A stretch of DNA of 64,000 nucleotides from contig JBMNCQ010000052.1 of the NCBI GenBank assembly GCA_049366715.1, positions 62,001 to 126,000 of the forward strand. Reading direction: 5' to 3'. This DNA comes from JBMNCQ01 sp049366715 (lineage in GTDB: Bacteria > Bacillota > Peptococcia > Peptococcales > BICA1-8). Shown piece by piece: positions 1-9,173 of the stretch. The translations under genes were made by a program, and so were the position numbers. The notes beneath the pieces were generated by a model that saw only the letters and a list, made by a program, of their open reading frames with translations, did not search any database and was not told the origin of the DNA. Position 1 is the stretch's first letter, and every line of letters starts with the position of its first letter.

Positions 1-363
1 TTTAGCTAATTTTTCAAGAGTTTTTAAGGAAGCACAGGTTTTACCCCGTTCTATTTCACTGATATGCGTATAGGAAACTCCCGACTTTTTTCCCAATTCC
101 ATCAAGGTAATCTTCTTATCTTCTCTTATTTGCCTAAGCTGTACACCAATATTTTCATAAATATTTTTCCGGGCATCCATTAAAAGCGTTTCCCGGGATA
201 CCTCCAAGAACGCAGAAATCCGCTCTAATATTTCAGGACTAAACTCACTACGGCCTAGATATATTTCATCAAGGTCTGCCAGGGGAATTTTAAGCTCCTC
301 CGCTAATTGATCAAGAGTATAGCCTTTCTCCCGCAAAACCCGGCTTAAATTATTACGATGCAT
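1..363 (-). CDS. XRE-family helix-turn-helix regulator, 3' end cut by window
   Basis: An open frame of 121 codons runs from an ATG at 363 to the window edge without a stop. The ATG follows an AGGTAGGAAG ribosome site. The translation begins MHRNNLSRVLREKGYTLDQL and contains two helix-turn-helix-like stretches in series. The first covers about residues 5-60; the second starts near residue 68 with IGVQLRQIREDKKITLMELG and SGVSYTHISEIERG, a classic XRE/Cro pattern. This fits a DNA-binding transcriptional regulator or a sporulation- or phage-type repressor. Its target is unknown. The C-terminal part lies outside the window, so any effector domain cannot be judged. Confidence 0.8.
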   Translation of the reverse strand, partial: MHRNNLSRVLREKGYTLDQLAEELKIPLADLDEIYLGRSEFSPEILERISAFLEVSRETLLMDARKNIYENIGVQLRQIREDKKITLMELGKKSGVSYTHISEIERGKTCASLKTLEKLAK

Positions 364-384
364 TTGCTTCCTACCTCATTTCCA

Positions 385-1296
385 TTATGCTTTTATTAAT
401 TTATGGGCTTCCTCATCTTTAAGATATTTTAATAATTCGTACACAGCCTGTGTTCTGAATTTTTTCTCATGATAAATTACAGTAAATTGCCGTTCGAACT
501 TCGTCTCCTGAATGCTAACCGTACAAACTTTGTGATATTTAAGTAAATCCTGCACAGCGCATTTGGAAACAATAGAAACACCTAATCCGTTACAAACAGC
601 AGCCTTGATTGCTGTGGTACTACCCAGCTCCATTATAATATTTAATTTATGAGGGTCAACAGCAAATTTTCTGAGGGTGTTCTCAATGATGTGTCTGGTG
701 CCGGAGCCTTTTTCCCTGGAAATGAAAGGACATTTATCTAAATCATATATGGATATTTTCTTGCTCTGGGCCCAGGGATGATCCACAGGCACAATTAAAA
801 GCAGCTCATCATCAATAAATTTTTCTATCACCAAATCTTTGCCTCTTACAGGGCCTTCTACTAAACCAACATCTAAAGAGGTATCCAGAATGCTGTTTTC
901 AATCTCTTCCGTATTGGCCACGACAAGACTAACATCTACATCAGGATATTTCCTCTTAAAACTCCCGACCAAATAGGGCAATATATATTCTCCTATTGTT
1001 GTGCTGGCACCGATTAAAAGCCTGCCTTTTATTGTCCCGGTAAGATTTTGCATTTCTTTTTCTAATTCTGCCTGGAGCTCACTCATTTCTTTTGTATACT
1101 TAAACAACAATTCGCCTGCAGCGGTAAGGGTTATATTTCTATTCACCCGATCAAATAGAACCGTACCATAATATTGCTCTAACATTTGAATTTGGAAGCT
1201 GACTGCCGGCTGGGTTAAAAAAAGAGACTTAGCAGCCTTAGAAAAATTTCTTTTCTCAGCAACTGCAAGAAAAACCCTAATGCTATCATTGAGCAT
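385..1296 (-). CDS. LysR-family transcriptional regulator
   Basis: The 303-residue length is normal for LysR regulators. The N-terminus (about residues 3-60) is the winged HTH, with FSKAAKSLFLTQPAVSFQI as the recognition region and FDRVNRNITLTAAGE as the wing. The rest is a periplasmic-binding-protein-like effector domain; the segment from LLIGASTTIGEYILPYLV onward resembles the CysB/CysL/CbbR type. It should bind a small anionic or amino-acid-like co-inducer and control a nearby or divergent operon. No divergent partner is adjacent: pyrR lies upstream in the same orientation with a 106-bp gap. The ATG is preceded by GGAGGCAGGTAGATA. The target pathway is not deducible. Confidence 0.88.
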   Translation of the reverse strand: MLNDSIRVFLAVAEKRNFSKAAKSLFLTQPAVSFQIQMLEQYYGTVLFDRVNRNITLTAAGELLFKYTKEMSELQAELEKEMQNLTGTIKGRLLIGASTTIGEYILPYLVGSFKRKYPDVDVSLVVANTEEIENSILDTSLDVGLVEGPVRGKDLVIEKFIDDELLLIVPVDHPWAQSKKISIYDLDKCPFISREKGSGTRHIIENTLRKFAVDPHKLNIIMELGSTTAIKAAVCNGLGVSIVSKCAVQDLLKYHKVCTVSIQETKFERQFTVIYHEKKFRTQAVYELLKYLKDEEAHKLIKA

Positions 1297-1402
1297 TATC
1301 TACCTGCCTCCATTTTGGCATAAAAAATTTTTATAAAGTATATTTCGATATTGATCTCAATTTATCCTTCTAATGGAGGACTGCTAAACAAAATATTTAG
1401 AA

Positions 1403-1957
1403 TTATTCTATAATTTCTCCTAAGACGACTTCATCACTTTCGTCTATTTCTTGCAATTTGACCAGAATAATTTCTTTTCTTGACGTAGGTATGTTCTTCC
1501 CTACAAAATCCGCCCTGATCGGAAGCTCACGATGACCCCGGTCTACCAAAACCGCTAACTGAATGGCATAAGGTCTTCCTAAATCTATAATCGCATCTAA
1601 AGCAGCCCTAACGGTTCTGCCCGTATATAACACATCATCGATAAGAACGACTTTTTTACCGGCAATACCAAAGGGTATGTCCGTTCCATGGACAACAGGC
1701 TGGTCGCTGCTTGTCGTCAGATCATCCCGGTAAAGGGTTATGTCCAATTTACCTACATTGACCTCAACCCCTTCAATTTTCTTGATCTTTTGGGCAAGTC
1801 TTCTTGCTAAAGGTACTCCTCGGCGTCTGATCCCGACCAAAACTAATTTCTCAATACCTTTATTTTTTTCAATAATCTCATGAGCTATTCTTGTTAAAGA
1901 CCGATTTAAGGCATCTTCATCCATAATAACGTTTTTTTCCTTAATATTAATTTCCAT
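1403..1957 (-). CDS. pyrR: Bifunctional pyrimidine operon regulator / uracil phosphoribosyltransferase
   Basis: PyrR binds pyr mRNA in response to UMP and has a uracil phosphoribosyltransferase activity (family knowledge). The PRPP-binding signature VVLIDDVLYTGRTVRAAL is intact in the middle of the protein, and the LVGIRRRGVPLARRL region is typical. An upstream in-frame start would give 217 residues. The ATG at 1957 gives 184 residues, the usual PyrR length, is preceded by GGAGGAGAAGTGAC and sits one base after the rluD stop, so I chose it. Gene order lspA-rluD-pyrR is a common Firmicutes arrangement. No pyr biosynthetic genes follow in this window, so its RNA targets must be elsewhere. Confidence 0.95.
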   Translation of the reverse strand: MEINIKEKNVIMDEDALNRSLTRIAHEIIEKNKGIEKLVLVGIRRRGVPLARRLAQKIKKIEGVEVNVGKLDITLYRDDLTTSSDQPVVHGTDIPFGIAGKKVVLIDDVLYTGRTVRAALDAIIDLGRPYAIQLAVLVDRGHRELPIRADFVGKNIPTSRKEIILVKLQEIDESDEVVLGEIIE

Positions 1958-1958
1958 G

Positions 1959-2879
1959 TCACTTCTCCTCCCTGCGTAAATGATCAAGGGCTTTACGAAA
2001 AGATTCCGGTAATCCAGCCGTAAACTGCATTCTCTCCTGCTTCCCGGGATGAACAAAACCCAGTAGATATGCCTGAAGAGCCTGTCCCTGAAAACCCAGA
2101 TTATTTTTTTTATAGCCGTAAAGGGGGTCTCCGACTAAAGGATGACCGACATAAGCTAAATGAACTCGGATCTGATGAGTTCGTCCTGTTTCTAACCTGC
2201 ATTCCAGTAATGAATAATGTTTAAAATTTTCCTTAGAAAAATATTTCGTAACCGCATGCTTGGAGTTTTTTAGACTAACGGCCATTTTCTTCCGGTCGGA
2301 AGGATGACGGCCGATGGGAGCATCAATTATTCCTCCCGGTTCGGTAACTGCACCATGCACTAAAGCGAAATATGCTCTGTCTACAGTATGTTCTTTTAGC
2401 TGCTTAGCCAGTTCCTGATGGGTGAAATCATTTTTGGCCACCATTAATAACCCTGAAGTGTCTTTATCAATACGATGTACTATGCCCGGTCTTAGCTTAC
2501 CGTTAATTCCTGATAAATCCCGACAATGAGCTAATAGGGCATTAACGAGAGTACCGGTATAATTACCCGCAGCCGGGTGAACGACCATATTAACAGGTTT
2601 ATTCACAACCAATAAATCATGATCTTCATAAACAATATCTAAAGGAATATTCTCCGGCTTGATGATTACCGGCTGAGGCTCGGGTATGACAGCTTCGATC
2701 AGATCAGCTTCTTTAATTTTATAGTTGGCTTTTACTTGATTGGCATTCACTTTTACGAAACCTTCGCCAATCAACTTTTGCAGATAAGACCTGGAAATAG
2801 CTGCGATATTTTCACTTATAAAAACATCTAATCTTTGATCTTGTTCGTCTTCGGTTATGACAAAAGTGAGCTTTTCCAT
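1959..2879 (-). CDS. rluD: RluA/RluD-family 23S rRNA pseudouridine synthase
   Basis: This is a 306-residue pseudouridine synthase. The N-terminal S4 RNA-binding domain (about residues 12-75; RSYLQKLIGEGFVKVN) precedes the catalytic domain. The catalytic motif HRIDKDTSGLLMVAK contains the essential aspartate, and the LETGRTHQIRVHL block is present. Members isomerise specific uridines in the large-subunit rRNA; site specificity (RluD-like 1911/1915/1917) is inferred only. The start codon overlaps the lspA stop by one base (TAATG), and the stop is one base before the pyrR start, indicating tight translational coupling. Confidence 0.93.
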   Translation of the reverse strand: MEKLTFVITEDEQDQRLDVFISENIAAISRSYLQKLIGEGFVKVNANQVKANYKIKEADLIEAVIPEPQPVIIKPENIPLDIVYEDHDLLVVNKPVNMVVHPAAGNYTGTLVNALLAHCRDLSGINGKLRPGIVHRIDKDTSGLLMVAKNDFTHQELAKQLKEHTVDRAYFALVHGAVTEPGGIIDAPIGRHPSDRKKMAVSLKNSKHAVTKYFSKENFKHYSLLECRLETGRTHQIRVHLAYVGHPLVGDPLYGYKKNNLGFQGQALQAYLLGFVHPGKQERMQFTAGLPESFRKALDHLRREEK

Positions 2880-3319
2880 TAAATTTCCTCCCCATGGAAA
2901 AGGAGTTGATACGAAATATATATCATCCCTATTACAATTGCCGAATCAGCGATGTTAAATACAGGCCAGATGCGAAAATCAAAAAAATCGGTTACCGTGC
3001 CGATTCTCAATCGATCTATTAAATTCCCCAGAGCACCGCCGATAACCATTCCTAAAGCAATAATCAAAAGAAACCGGCCTTTTTTAAGCTGACGGTAAAA
3101 ATATAAAACACCAATAATAATAATTATGGTAATGAGGATAAAAAATATTCTCTGATTGGCCAATAAACCGAAAGCCGCTCCCGGGTTCTCAATATAGGTA
3201 ATATGAAAAATGTTGGGAATTACAGGGATACTTTCATATAAGGACAAATTATTTTTAATCAAATATTTTGTGGTTTGGTCAAATATAACGATAATCAATG
3301 CAGTTACCCAAAAAACCAA
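2879..3319 (-). CDS. lspA: Lipoprotein signal peptidase (signal peptidase II)
   Basis: LspA cleaves signal peptides from diacylglyceryl-modified prolipoproteins in the cytoplasmic membrane. The 146-residue protein has four hydrophobic segments. It carries the family motifs NPGAAFGL, GGALGNLIDR and FNIADSAIVIG, which contain the two catalytic aspartates. It would process lipoproteins such as the LivJ and 12.6-kb lipoproteins in this window. It is the first gene of the lspA-rluD-pyrR run and lies downstream of the yteA-like and membrane-protein genes. Confidence 0.95.
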   Translation of the reverse strand: MVFWVTALIIVIFDQTTKYLIKNNLSLYESIPVIPNIFHITYIENPGAAFGLLANQRIFFILITIIIIIGVLYFYRQLKKGRFLLIIALGMVIGGALGNLIDRLRIGTVTDFFDFRIWPVFNIADSAIVIGMIYISYQLLFHGEEI

Positions 3320-3404
3320 CCGTCAGTCACTCCTTTATTATTTTTATATGCTTTATCATTTTAGCATAAAAAATTTTCCAGTGGTATGAAAAAGAATATT
3401 TAAA

Positions 3405-3430
3405 AAGAACCGACCTATTTTCGGTTCTCT
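3405..3430 (-). terminator. Intrinsic terminator of the 3.4-4.0 kb gene
   Basis: On the minus strand AGAACCGA pairs with TCGGTTCT, followed by TTTTTAAATATT. The stop codon (TAG) of the preceding membrane-protein gene lies in the loop. This would separate that gene from lspA transcription. Confidence 0.65.
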
Positions 3431-4002
3431 TTCATTTCATTTATTTTCTGCAACCACAATTTCGGATTGGAAACCTCAAAATAAAAATAATTTGTAAAAG
3501 TACTGTGTTTCACCTCTATTTTTAGTGCCCCCGGAGATACGGCAGCAAGTGCACTTACCATTGTCACAACTTGAGATAAATTAGGCGGTTTTCTGACAAA
3601 AACAGTATCCATATCAACAGTATCTGCTTGTGTCAAATCCGGTTGTTTTATCGCAGCGGAATTAATATATACCAGCGGCAGAACCACATCTATTCTATTA
3701 TTGACAACAAATGTTATCGTGTCTCTGCTCAAGAATAATTTGCCCTGACAAATGCAATTTTCTCTGCTGTAATATCTGACTTTTCCTTCCCCGAGAATTA
3801 TCCTCCCAAGCTTTAAAGCGTGAGCGGTATTTTTTAAACACAGATCGGAAAGCCATGGCTGCCAAAAAACACTAATAAACCCCACTATCCCTCCTATGAT
3901 CCCCAGATAGTAATTCGTAAAAGCAGTTATTACTAATCCGAGCAAAGGACCCAGGGAAAATGCTAAAATCTGCAGCAGGATACGCTCACAGTATATATAC
4001 AT
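3415..4002 (-). CDS. Hypothetical membrane protein with cytosolic C-terminal domain
   Basis: I do not recognise the family. With the ATG at 4002 the protein has 195 residues. An N-terminal hydrophobic hairpin (about residues 5-50, ILAFSLGPLLGLVITAF then LGIIGGIVGFISVFW) is followed by a soluble beta-rich region of about 140 residues. That region may be a PH/GRAM-like fold (guess from pattern only). A longer in-frame start would overlap the upstream yteA-like gene, whereas the ATG at 4002 starts 11 bases after that gene's stop and has an AGG at a workable distance. Its position between yteA-like and lspA suggests housekeeping or envelope co-expression. Confidence 0.6.
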   Translation of the reverse strand: MYIYCERILLQILAFSLGPLLGLVITAFTNYYLGIIGGIVGFISVFWQPWLSDLCLKNTAHALKLGRIILGEGKVRYYSRENCICQGKLFLSRDTITFVVNNRIDVVLPLVYINSAAIKQPDLTQADTVDMDTVFVRKPPNLSQVVTMVSALAAVSPGALKIEVKHSTFTNYFYFEVSNPKLWLQKINEMKENRK

Positions 4003-4012
4003 GATCGTCAAC

Positions 4013-4738
4013 CTAATCGTTATTATAAAAACCGGGAGGCTCCGACTCATCGTCCGGTCCCTCAAAATCCTGATAATATTGGCCGTCTGCATCTTTATAG
4101 ACAGGTATTTTTTCATACCTTTCTACAGTGCCCACATCTTCATCATAATCATAATAGATATTATTATAATTTAAAACACTGCCGATATCGCTGGGGGATT
4201 CTGAGGTTCCATACCTGGCGACAGACTGCCAGGAGTCTTCGCCGTCGAACTCATTGTTATCTATACCTTGTCCCAGTTTCTCAGCCGGAGTATCGTTTGT
4301 CGGCCCACCGAAGGGAGGCATAATGACCTGTTCTTCAATGGGTCTGCGGGCTTTAACATTATACTTGGCGCCATCTTCCCATTCCTCTTCTCTGCATTTC
4401 ACGCACATGGTAGTCAGCGGTATTGTTTCAAGTCTTTCCCGGGAAATGGCCTGACCGCATTTATCACAATAACCATATTGACCCCGGGCCAGTTTTCCCA
4501 GAGCATCCTCCACTTTTTCTATCTGCTGCAAAGCATAGGTTTTAAAGCCCAGGTCCTTTCCCCTTTCAAACACTTCACTGGCAACATCGGCCGGATGATT
4601 ATCATAAAGAGAAAGCTCAGATATGGTATCCGCAAGAGGATCATTTAATCCTTTATCTAACGAATTGATCAGTTCACGATACTCTTCTTTCAGCTTTTCT
4701 AAACGCTCTTGGTACATCTTTTGGGAAACATTATCCAT
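4013..4738 (-). CDS. TraR/DksA-type C4 zinc-finger protein, YteA family
   Basis: The 241-residue protein has an N-terminal coiled region (MYQERLEKLKEEYRELINSL) and a C4 zinc finger around residues 95-120. The finger's two pairs are CDKCG and CVKC, spaced as in DksA/TraR proteins. A long acidic, disordered C-terminal tail of about 110 residues follows. This layout matches the YteA subfamily of endospore-formers, annotated as sporulation-related; its molecular role is not established. The ATG at 4738 is preceded by AAAGGAGATAATT, and an upstream in-frame start lacks such a site. In many Clostridia this gene sits between ileS and lspA; here ileS is far away (49 kb). Confidence 0.85.
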   Translation of the reverse strand: MDNVSQKMYQERLEKLKEEYRELINSLDKGLNDPLADTISELSLYDNHPADVASEVFERGKDLGFKTYALQQIEKVEDALGKLARGQYGYCDKCGQAISRERLETIPLTTMCVKCREEEWEDGAKYNVKARRPIEEQVIMPPFGGPTNDTPAEKLGQGIDNNEFDGEDSWQSVARYGTSESPSDIGSVLNYNNIYYDYDEDVGTVERYEKIPVYKDADGQYYQDFEGPDDESEPPGFYNND

Positions 4739-4872
4739 AATAATTATCTCCTTTACTTGATATATGCATAACTTCATCATCACCAGGACTTTAGCAGGCG
4801 GTTGAGAAATATTCCCGCCATAGCCCGGGAAATTATAACTCTAGGGCAGCCTACCTTCTATTGGTCCCATCC

Positions 4873-5169
4873 TTAGTATTTAGGAACCCGCGCATTATTT
4901 TGTACCATTCTAACAATATCTGCGATAAAATCACTGATCAGGGGCAATTTGAGCATTACTAGTTTCTGCAAAAAAAATAGAATTATCGCAAAAAGAATAG
5001 AAAATCCGATCGCAGTTCCCAACCCTCTTGCTATTCCCGCAATGAAATTAACCCATAACAACCTAAGGGGATTATTCAGCAGTTCTACATATTCGGCTAA
5101 TTTCATTTTTTCCATATCCATAGCCAGTTTTTCTAATAATGTTTCTATTTTCTTTGTTGCGTTTAGCAT
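4873..5169 (-). CDS. DUF5665-like small membrane protein
   Basis: A 98-residue protein with an amphipathic helical N-terminus (about residues 1-30) and two hydrophobic segments (WVNFIAGIARGLGTAIGFSI and LFAIILFFLQKLVML). The pattern resembles DUF5665, a Firmicutes family of unknown function. The ATG follows GAGGAGAGTTTAA. It is co-oriented with the yteA-like gene 135 bp downstream. No function is assigned. Confidence 0.65.
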   Translation of the reverse strand: MLNATKKIETLLEKLAMDMEKMKLAEYVELLNNPLRLLWVNFIAGIARGLGTAIGFSILFAIILFFLQKLVMLKLPLISDFIADIVRMVQNNARVPKY

Positions 5170-5278
5170 TTAAACTCTCCTCATCCGGCAGACTGTCCAA
5201 ATTACGGGAGCAGCCGCTACTCCATTAGTAACAATCCATTTTCCGGAAACTTTACTATTGTCATTTTCCCCAGAAGAA

Positions 5279-5311
5279 TGAAAAAAATACCGCCCTTTAA
5301 AGAAAGGACGG
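5279..5311 (-). terminator. Intrinsic terminator of the 5.3-kb small gene
   Basis: On the minus strand CCGTCCTTT pairs with AAAGGGCGG (one mismatch), followed by a run of T (5281-5287). It lies 32 bp downstream of the small glycine-rich gene. Confidence 0.7.
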
Positions 5312-5342
5312 CACGCTGTGGAGTTATAATGCAAATCACCGC

Positions 5343-5510
5343 TTAACGGCTGTTCCTGGCCTCAAGACTGGCTATACCTCCTAATACCACATGAGCTAAC
5401 CCAAAACCCATGATCCCCGCACCTAACGAGCCACCGACCAAAGCTCCCACCCCGGTTACGGCAGCACCTACTCCGGTAAAGGCTAAGTTGGATTTTTTAT
5501 TTTTTTGCAT
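5343..5510 (-). CDS. Small glycine/alanine-rich membrane peptide
   Basis: This is a 55-residue protein with a short basic N-terminus (MQKNKKSN) and one long glycine-rich hydrophobic stretch (about residues 10-45) containing repeated small-residue GxxxG-like spacing. It ends in a polar tail. The ATG at 5510 is preceded by a near-perfect ribosome site (GGAGGTGAAATA), which argues that it is real; an upstream in-frame start would put that site inside the coding region. It is monocistronic, with its own terminator. No family is recognised; the composition is like small holin-like or membrane-inserting peptides, but that is only a resemblance. Confidence 0.6.
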   Translation of the reverse strand: MQKNKKSNLAFTGVGAAVTGVGALVGGSLGAGIMGFGLAHVVLGGIASLEARNSR

Positions 5511-5810
5511 TATTTCACCTCCATAATTAGTTTGTATGATCCTCACTTTTTTATCCCTACACCGCATTCCATCTCCCGGTATAAAAGCTATATTAAAACA
5601 TTATAGTAATTTTATTCTTGAATCCCATACAAGCTACGCTATTTTTTTGATTATTTCACTTGTCATAAATTATCTAAATTAGATATAATGATAAGCGGCA
5701 GTATAACATTTTTCATGTTTTCCAACAATTACGCGGGTGTCACCAAGTCTCAAGACCTAGTGACAACCTCAGCTTTTTAGGAATACTAAAAATTGAAAGC
5801 GAGTGACATT

Positions 5811-6533
5811 ATGGGTCGTAAGTGGAATAATATTAAAGACAAAAAAGCGTCCAAAGATGCAAATACAAGCCGTATCTACGGTAGATTTGGACGGGAAATT
5901 TATGTGGCGGCAAGACGGGGAGTACCGGACCCCGAATCAAACCAGGCTTTAAAATTCGTACTGGAGCGGGCCAAAACCTACAGTATCCCTAAAACGATCA
6001 TCGACCGGGCCATCGAAAAAGCCAAAGGTTCTTCCGATGAAAACTTTGAAGAACTCCGTTATGAAGGTTTTGGTCCTAACGGAGCTATGGTAATTGTAGA
6101 TACCCTCACAAATAATGTGAACCGTACAGCATCAGATGTGCGCTCCACCTTTACGAAAAACGGCGGTAACCTGGGTGTAAACGGATCTGTAGCCTATATG
6201 TTTGACGCAACAGCCGTTATCGGTCTTGAAGGTAAAACGGCAGATGAAGTCCTGGAAATATTAATGGAAGCAGATGTAGACGTCCGTGATATTTTGGAAG
6301 AAGAAGACAGCGGGATCATCGTTTATGCCGAACCCGGGCAGTTCCATTCGGTACAAAATGCTCTTAAAGATGCTGGCATAACTGAATTTACTGTTGCGGA
6401 AATAACCATGCTTCCCCAAAATGAAATTACTCTTCCTGATCCTACCCGGGCTCAATTTGAAAAATTAATCGATACCCTGGAAGATTTAGAAGACGTTCAG
6501 CAGGTATACCATAATGTAAATTTAGACGAATAA
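5811..6533 (+). CDS. YebC/PmpR-family protein
   Basis: The 240-residue protein matches the YebC/PmpR family end to end. Diagnostic stretches are MGRKWNNIKDKKASKDANTS, RIYGRFGREIYVAARRG, IIDRAIEKAKG and YEGFGPNGAMVIVDTLTNN. The family was annotated as a transcriptional regulator; more recent work links some members to translation of difficult motifs (established knowledge, not seen here). The ATG at 5811 is six codons inside the longest frame, has GAGTGA upstream and gives the canonical MGRKW N-terminus. It stands alone and is followed by a terminator. Confidence 0.95.
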   Translation: MGRKWNNIKDKKASKDANTSRIYGRFGREIYVAARRGVPDPESNQALKFVLERAKTYSIPKTIIDRAIEKAKGSSDENFEELRYEGFGPNGAMVIVDTLTNNVNRTASDVRSTFTKNGGNLGVNGSVAYMFDATAVIGLEGKTADEVLEILMEADVDVRDILEEEDSGIIVYAEPGQFHSVQNALKDAGITEFTVAEITMLPQNEITLPDPTRAQFEKLIDTLEDLEDVQQVYHNVNLDE

Positions 6534-6540
6534 CGGTAAA

Positions 6541-6577
6541 AAGCAGGCCCGGCGGCTGAAGTGCCCTGAGCCTGCTT
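6541..6577 (+). terminator. Intrinsic terminator of the yebC-like gene
   Basis: AAGCAGGC pairs with GCCTGCTT across a 21-base loop and is followed by TT; it starts 8 bp after the stop codon. The T run is short. Confidence 0.7.
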
Positions 6578-6656
6578 TTCGCATAAATATCACTTTCTGC
6601 AAACATATTGAAACGAGTCCTGTCTTAGGTCCGGACCTAATAAATGCAACTAATTT

Positions 6657-7457
6657 TTATCTCCCTGCACGGACACTAATTACAAAGTCATAACCGGTCT
6701 GCTTATCATTAATCCAGTCCTCTACTATTTTGTTAAATTCACCATACAAAGCCCAGGGATAGGTATGGAAACCTTCCTTAATAAATATTCCTCTGGCCTC
6801 AGGCATGATAGCAAGCATATCAAGAACTGATTCTCTCATCTCCTGAGGCTCTTTCTCTCCTGCAATCAGTAAAGTAGGAACAGCGGCTTTTGCCAATTCT
6901 TTAGGCAAGCTTAAATTTTTGTATAGTTCATCATAAATTCTATAGAGCATCCCGGCAGTCAGTCCCTGTAATTCTTGTCGATAATTAGCTGCAAAAGTTT
7001 TATCGGGAAATCTATATTGCTTTATGGAAAGGGATGTTACCCATTTTCGTTTTAATAAATAAGCTGTAAACTTATAGACAAAAGGCTTATGTGATAATTT
7101 CATTAACGGAACCGGCCTAAAAAGTGCACTTGCTATTATCGCATGATCAACCAGTTCAGGTCTGCAGCTTAATAACTCCACAATAACTTTGGCACCTAAA
7201 GAATGGCCAATTAAATGAGCCTTGCTTCCGTTAGCATACTTTTCTATTATCTCTGCAATCTGAAGTGCACTATCTTGTATGGAAATCTGTCCTGCGTTTA
7301 TACTTTTACCATGCTCCGGTAAATCAAGGGCCAGGCAGTGGTAATCCTTAAAATATTCCAGCTGTTTTTTCCATATCCAGCTACTTACCCCTCCGCCATG
7401 AATAAAAATAATCGTTGGTGCTCCTTTATTCCCGCTTCCTTCAAGATATAAAGCCAT
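6657..7457 (-). CDS. Alpha/beta-hydrolase fold protein
   Basis: A 266-residue alpha/beta hydrolase. The oxyanion-hole motif HGGGVSSW occurs near residue 20. The nucleophile elbow GHSLG (near residue 95) and a C-terminal histidine in EGFHTYPW complete the expected triad positions. The substrate cannot be inferred. The ATG at 7457 is preceded by GAGAGGAGGAAAAGG. It is not in an operon and is oriented away from the secreted-protein gene at 7776. Confidence 0.85.
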   Translation of the reverse strand: MALYLEGSGNKGAPTIIFIHGGGVSSWIWKKQLEYFKDYHCLALDLPEHGKSINAGQISIQDSALQIAEIIEKYANGSKAHLIGHSLGAKVIVELLSCRPELVDHAIIASALFRPVPLMKLSHKPFVYKFTAYLLKRKWVTSLSIKQYRFPDKTFAANYRQELQGLTAGMLYRIYDELYKNLSLPKELAKAAVPTLLIAGEKEPQEMRESVLDMLAIMPEARGIFIKEGFHTYPWALYGEFNKIVEDWINDKQTGYDFVISVRAGR

Positions 7458-7775
7458 CCTTTTCCTCCTCTCAGAAACATCCTGCCTAGAAAGCACACTC
7501 ACCTCTTTTTAAGTCCAATAATGACGAATAATTGTGCTTTTGTAAATAATATTTTTATAAAAAAAGATTAAACCGCCGGCAATACAATACCGCAATGGAA
7601 AACAACTACTATAAACAAAATAATATTCTTAAAAATACAGTCAAATTAGCGGACAGTGTTATAATTAATCTACAGTTATGGAACTAAAACTAATTGCTGT
7701 CGTCAAATATGATAAAACTGGGAAAGATTCAAATACTTTTGATCATGAAAATCAATTGTCCTTTGGAGGTTAATT

Positions 7776-9149
7776 ATGAATATTAGAAGGATTAAATTAA
7801 TGATGATTATACTATTTCTATCCTTAGTAATCCCAGTTACAGCCTTTGCTAATTCCGCACCGGTTTATCTGGAGAAATATCCCGGCTTTAACATTGCCCC
7901 TAAAGAGGACTCGCCCCTTAAGGTAGAACATGAACAATTAACTTTTAAAATCGCCGGCCAATCTTCCGATACGGCTCTGGTAAGTGCAAACTATGCGATT
8001 ACCAACACATCTTCCGAACAGATCGTAGTCCCCATGGTCTTCCCCTTTATCTCTGCCACATATAGGAATCCTGCTCCCGAAATCAGCTTTAACGGTAATC
8101 CCGTCCGCTATCAAATATATAGTGGGGGGCATGTAACTACCAGGAATTACCTGAGTGATCCCGCAGGCTTTAGCGAACAGGTCAGCATCGATAAAATTAT
8201 CGAAAAACTAAACAGACCGCAATATAAAGCGCAATATTTTAATGATACTGCCCAGGCTGTTCTCTATAAAATAACGTTTAATGCTCCAACCGAAAGACAA
8301 GCAGCGGTCAATTTTAAGATCTCCCCCGCTTCCACACGGATAATGGCTTTGGGCTTTTCGGGATATGAAATCAGACAAGACGGTAACTGTGCCGTTTTCA
8401 CCCATATAAATGAGAAGGATTTAGGAAAAGCCGGCTATATTCTGGTTTTAGGTGAAGACACCTTAACCGGTCTCCAAGGCAGCTATAAAGATACGATCGA
8501 AAAAACTACCACGGAGATCAAAGGTTTTATAACGGAAAATTTAATTAATAATAATGAAGATTGGCCCGGCTTGACAAGAAGGAACACTCCTGATTTTTAT
8601 TCCCGTTTGCTTGAAGAAATCGACAGCTGTTTTGAAAAAAATCAGTATGTTTTCAACGCCGATATGCTTCTGGGAAACATCCAGCAAAATAACAACATCT
8701 CGGTTCTTTTATATGAGCTTGCTTTTGAAGCCGAGAGCACCGGTACATTGCTGATAACCTACCCTGTGCAGGCTACCATAGACAGGAGGAAATCTAATGA
8801 TTATGTAAATACTTTTGCTTATATCTTAAATCCGGCCCAAAAATTTGCCCGGTTTAAAGCACTTGATATCCAAATAGAACTGAATTCGCAAAAACCCTTT
8901 CTAATTGACAGCAGTATTCCCTTCACGGAAATTGCAAAAGGGACTTATACTGCGTCATTTAATCACTTACCTGACCAGGATCTGATTTTTTCAACTTATT
9001 CCCAAAAAGAGATAACCTTTTGGGACAGTACAACTGCCAGGATTTTACCCAAAGGCTATGGCAGGGTGCTGGCCGGATTTGTACTGGCAGCTTTGTTGCC
9101 GGCTTTTTTTCTAGCCGGTCTATATAAGTACGTCAAAAACAGAAGCTAA
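7776..9149 (+). CDS. Secreted/membrane-anchored protein of unknown function
   Basis: The 457-residue protein has an N-terminal signal peptide (about residues 1-26: basic start, hydrophobic core, AFA-type cleavage site before NSAPVYLEKY). A C-terminal hydrophobic segment (GFVLAALLPAFFLAGLYKYV) ends in a short basic tail, so the bulk should sit outside the membrane with a C-terminal anchor. No catalytic motif stands out. The ATG follows TTTGGAGGTTAATT. A distant DUF4424-like resemblance is possible but unverified. It appears monocistronic. Confidence 0.65.
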   Translation: MNIRRIKLMMIILFLSLVIPVTAFANSAPVYLEKYPGFNIAPKEDSPLKVEHEQLTFKIAGQSSDTALVSANYAITNTSSEQIVVPMVFPFISATYRNPAPEISFNGNPVRYQIYSGGHVTTRNYLSDPAGFSEQVSIDKIIEKLNRPQYKAQYFNDTAQAVLYKITFNAPTERQAAVNFKISPASTRIMALGFSGYEIRQDGNCAVFTHINEKDLGKAGYILVLGEDTLTGLQGSYKDTIEKTTTEIKGFITENLINNNEDWPGLTRRNTPDFYSRLLEEIDSCFEKNQYVFNADMLLGNIQQNNNISVLLYELAFEAESTGTLLITYPVQATIDRRKSNDYVNTFAYILNPAQKFARFKALDIQIELNSQKPFLIDSSIPFTEIAKGTYTASFNHLPDQDLIFSTYSQKEITFWDSTTARILPKGYGRVLAGFVLAALLPAFFLAGLYKYVKNRS

Positions 9150-9173
9150 AAATACTGCCGGAAATCACCCGGT

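Noticed and set aside
1297..1402. PyrR-binding attenuator near pyrR
   Set aside because: No antiterminator/terminator pair or PyrR-binding loop was found; pyrR is transcribed from the lspA-rluD side.
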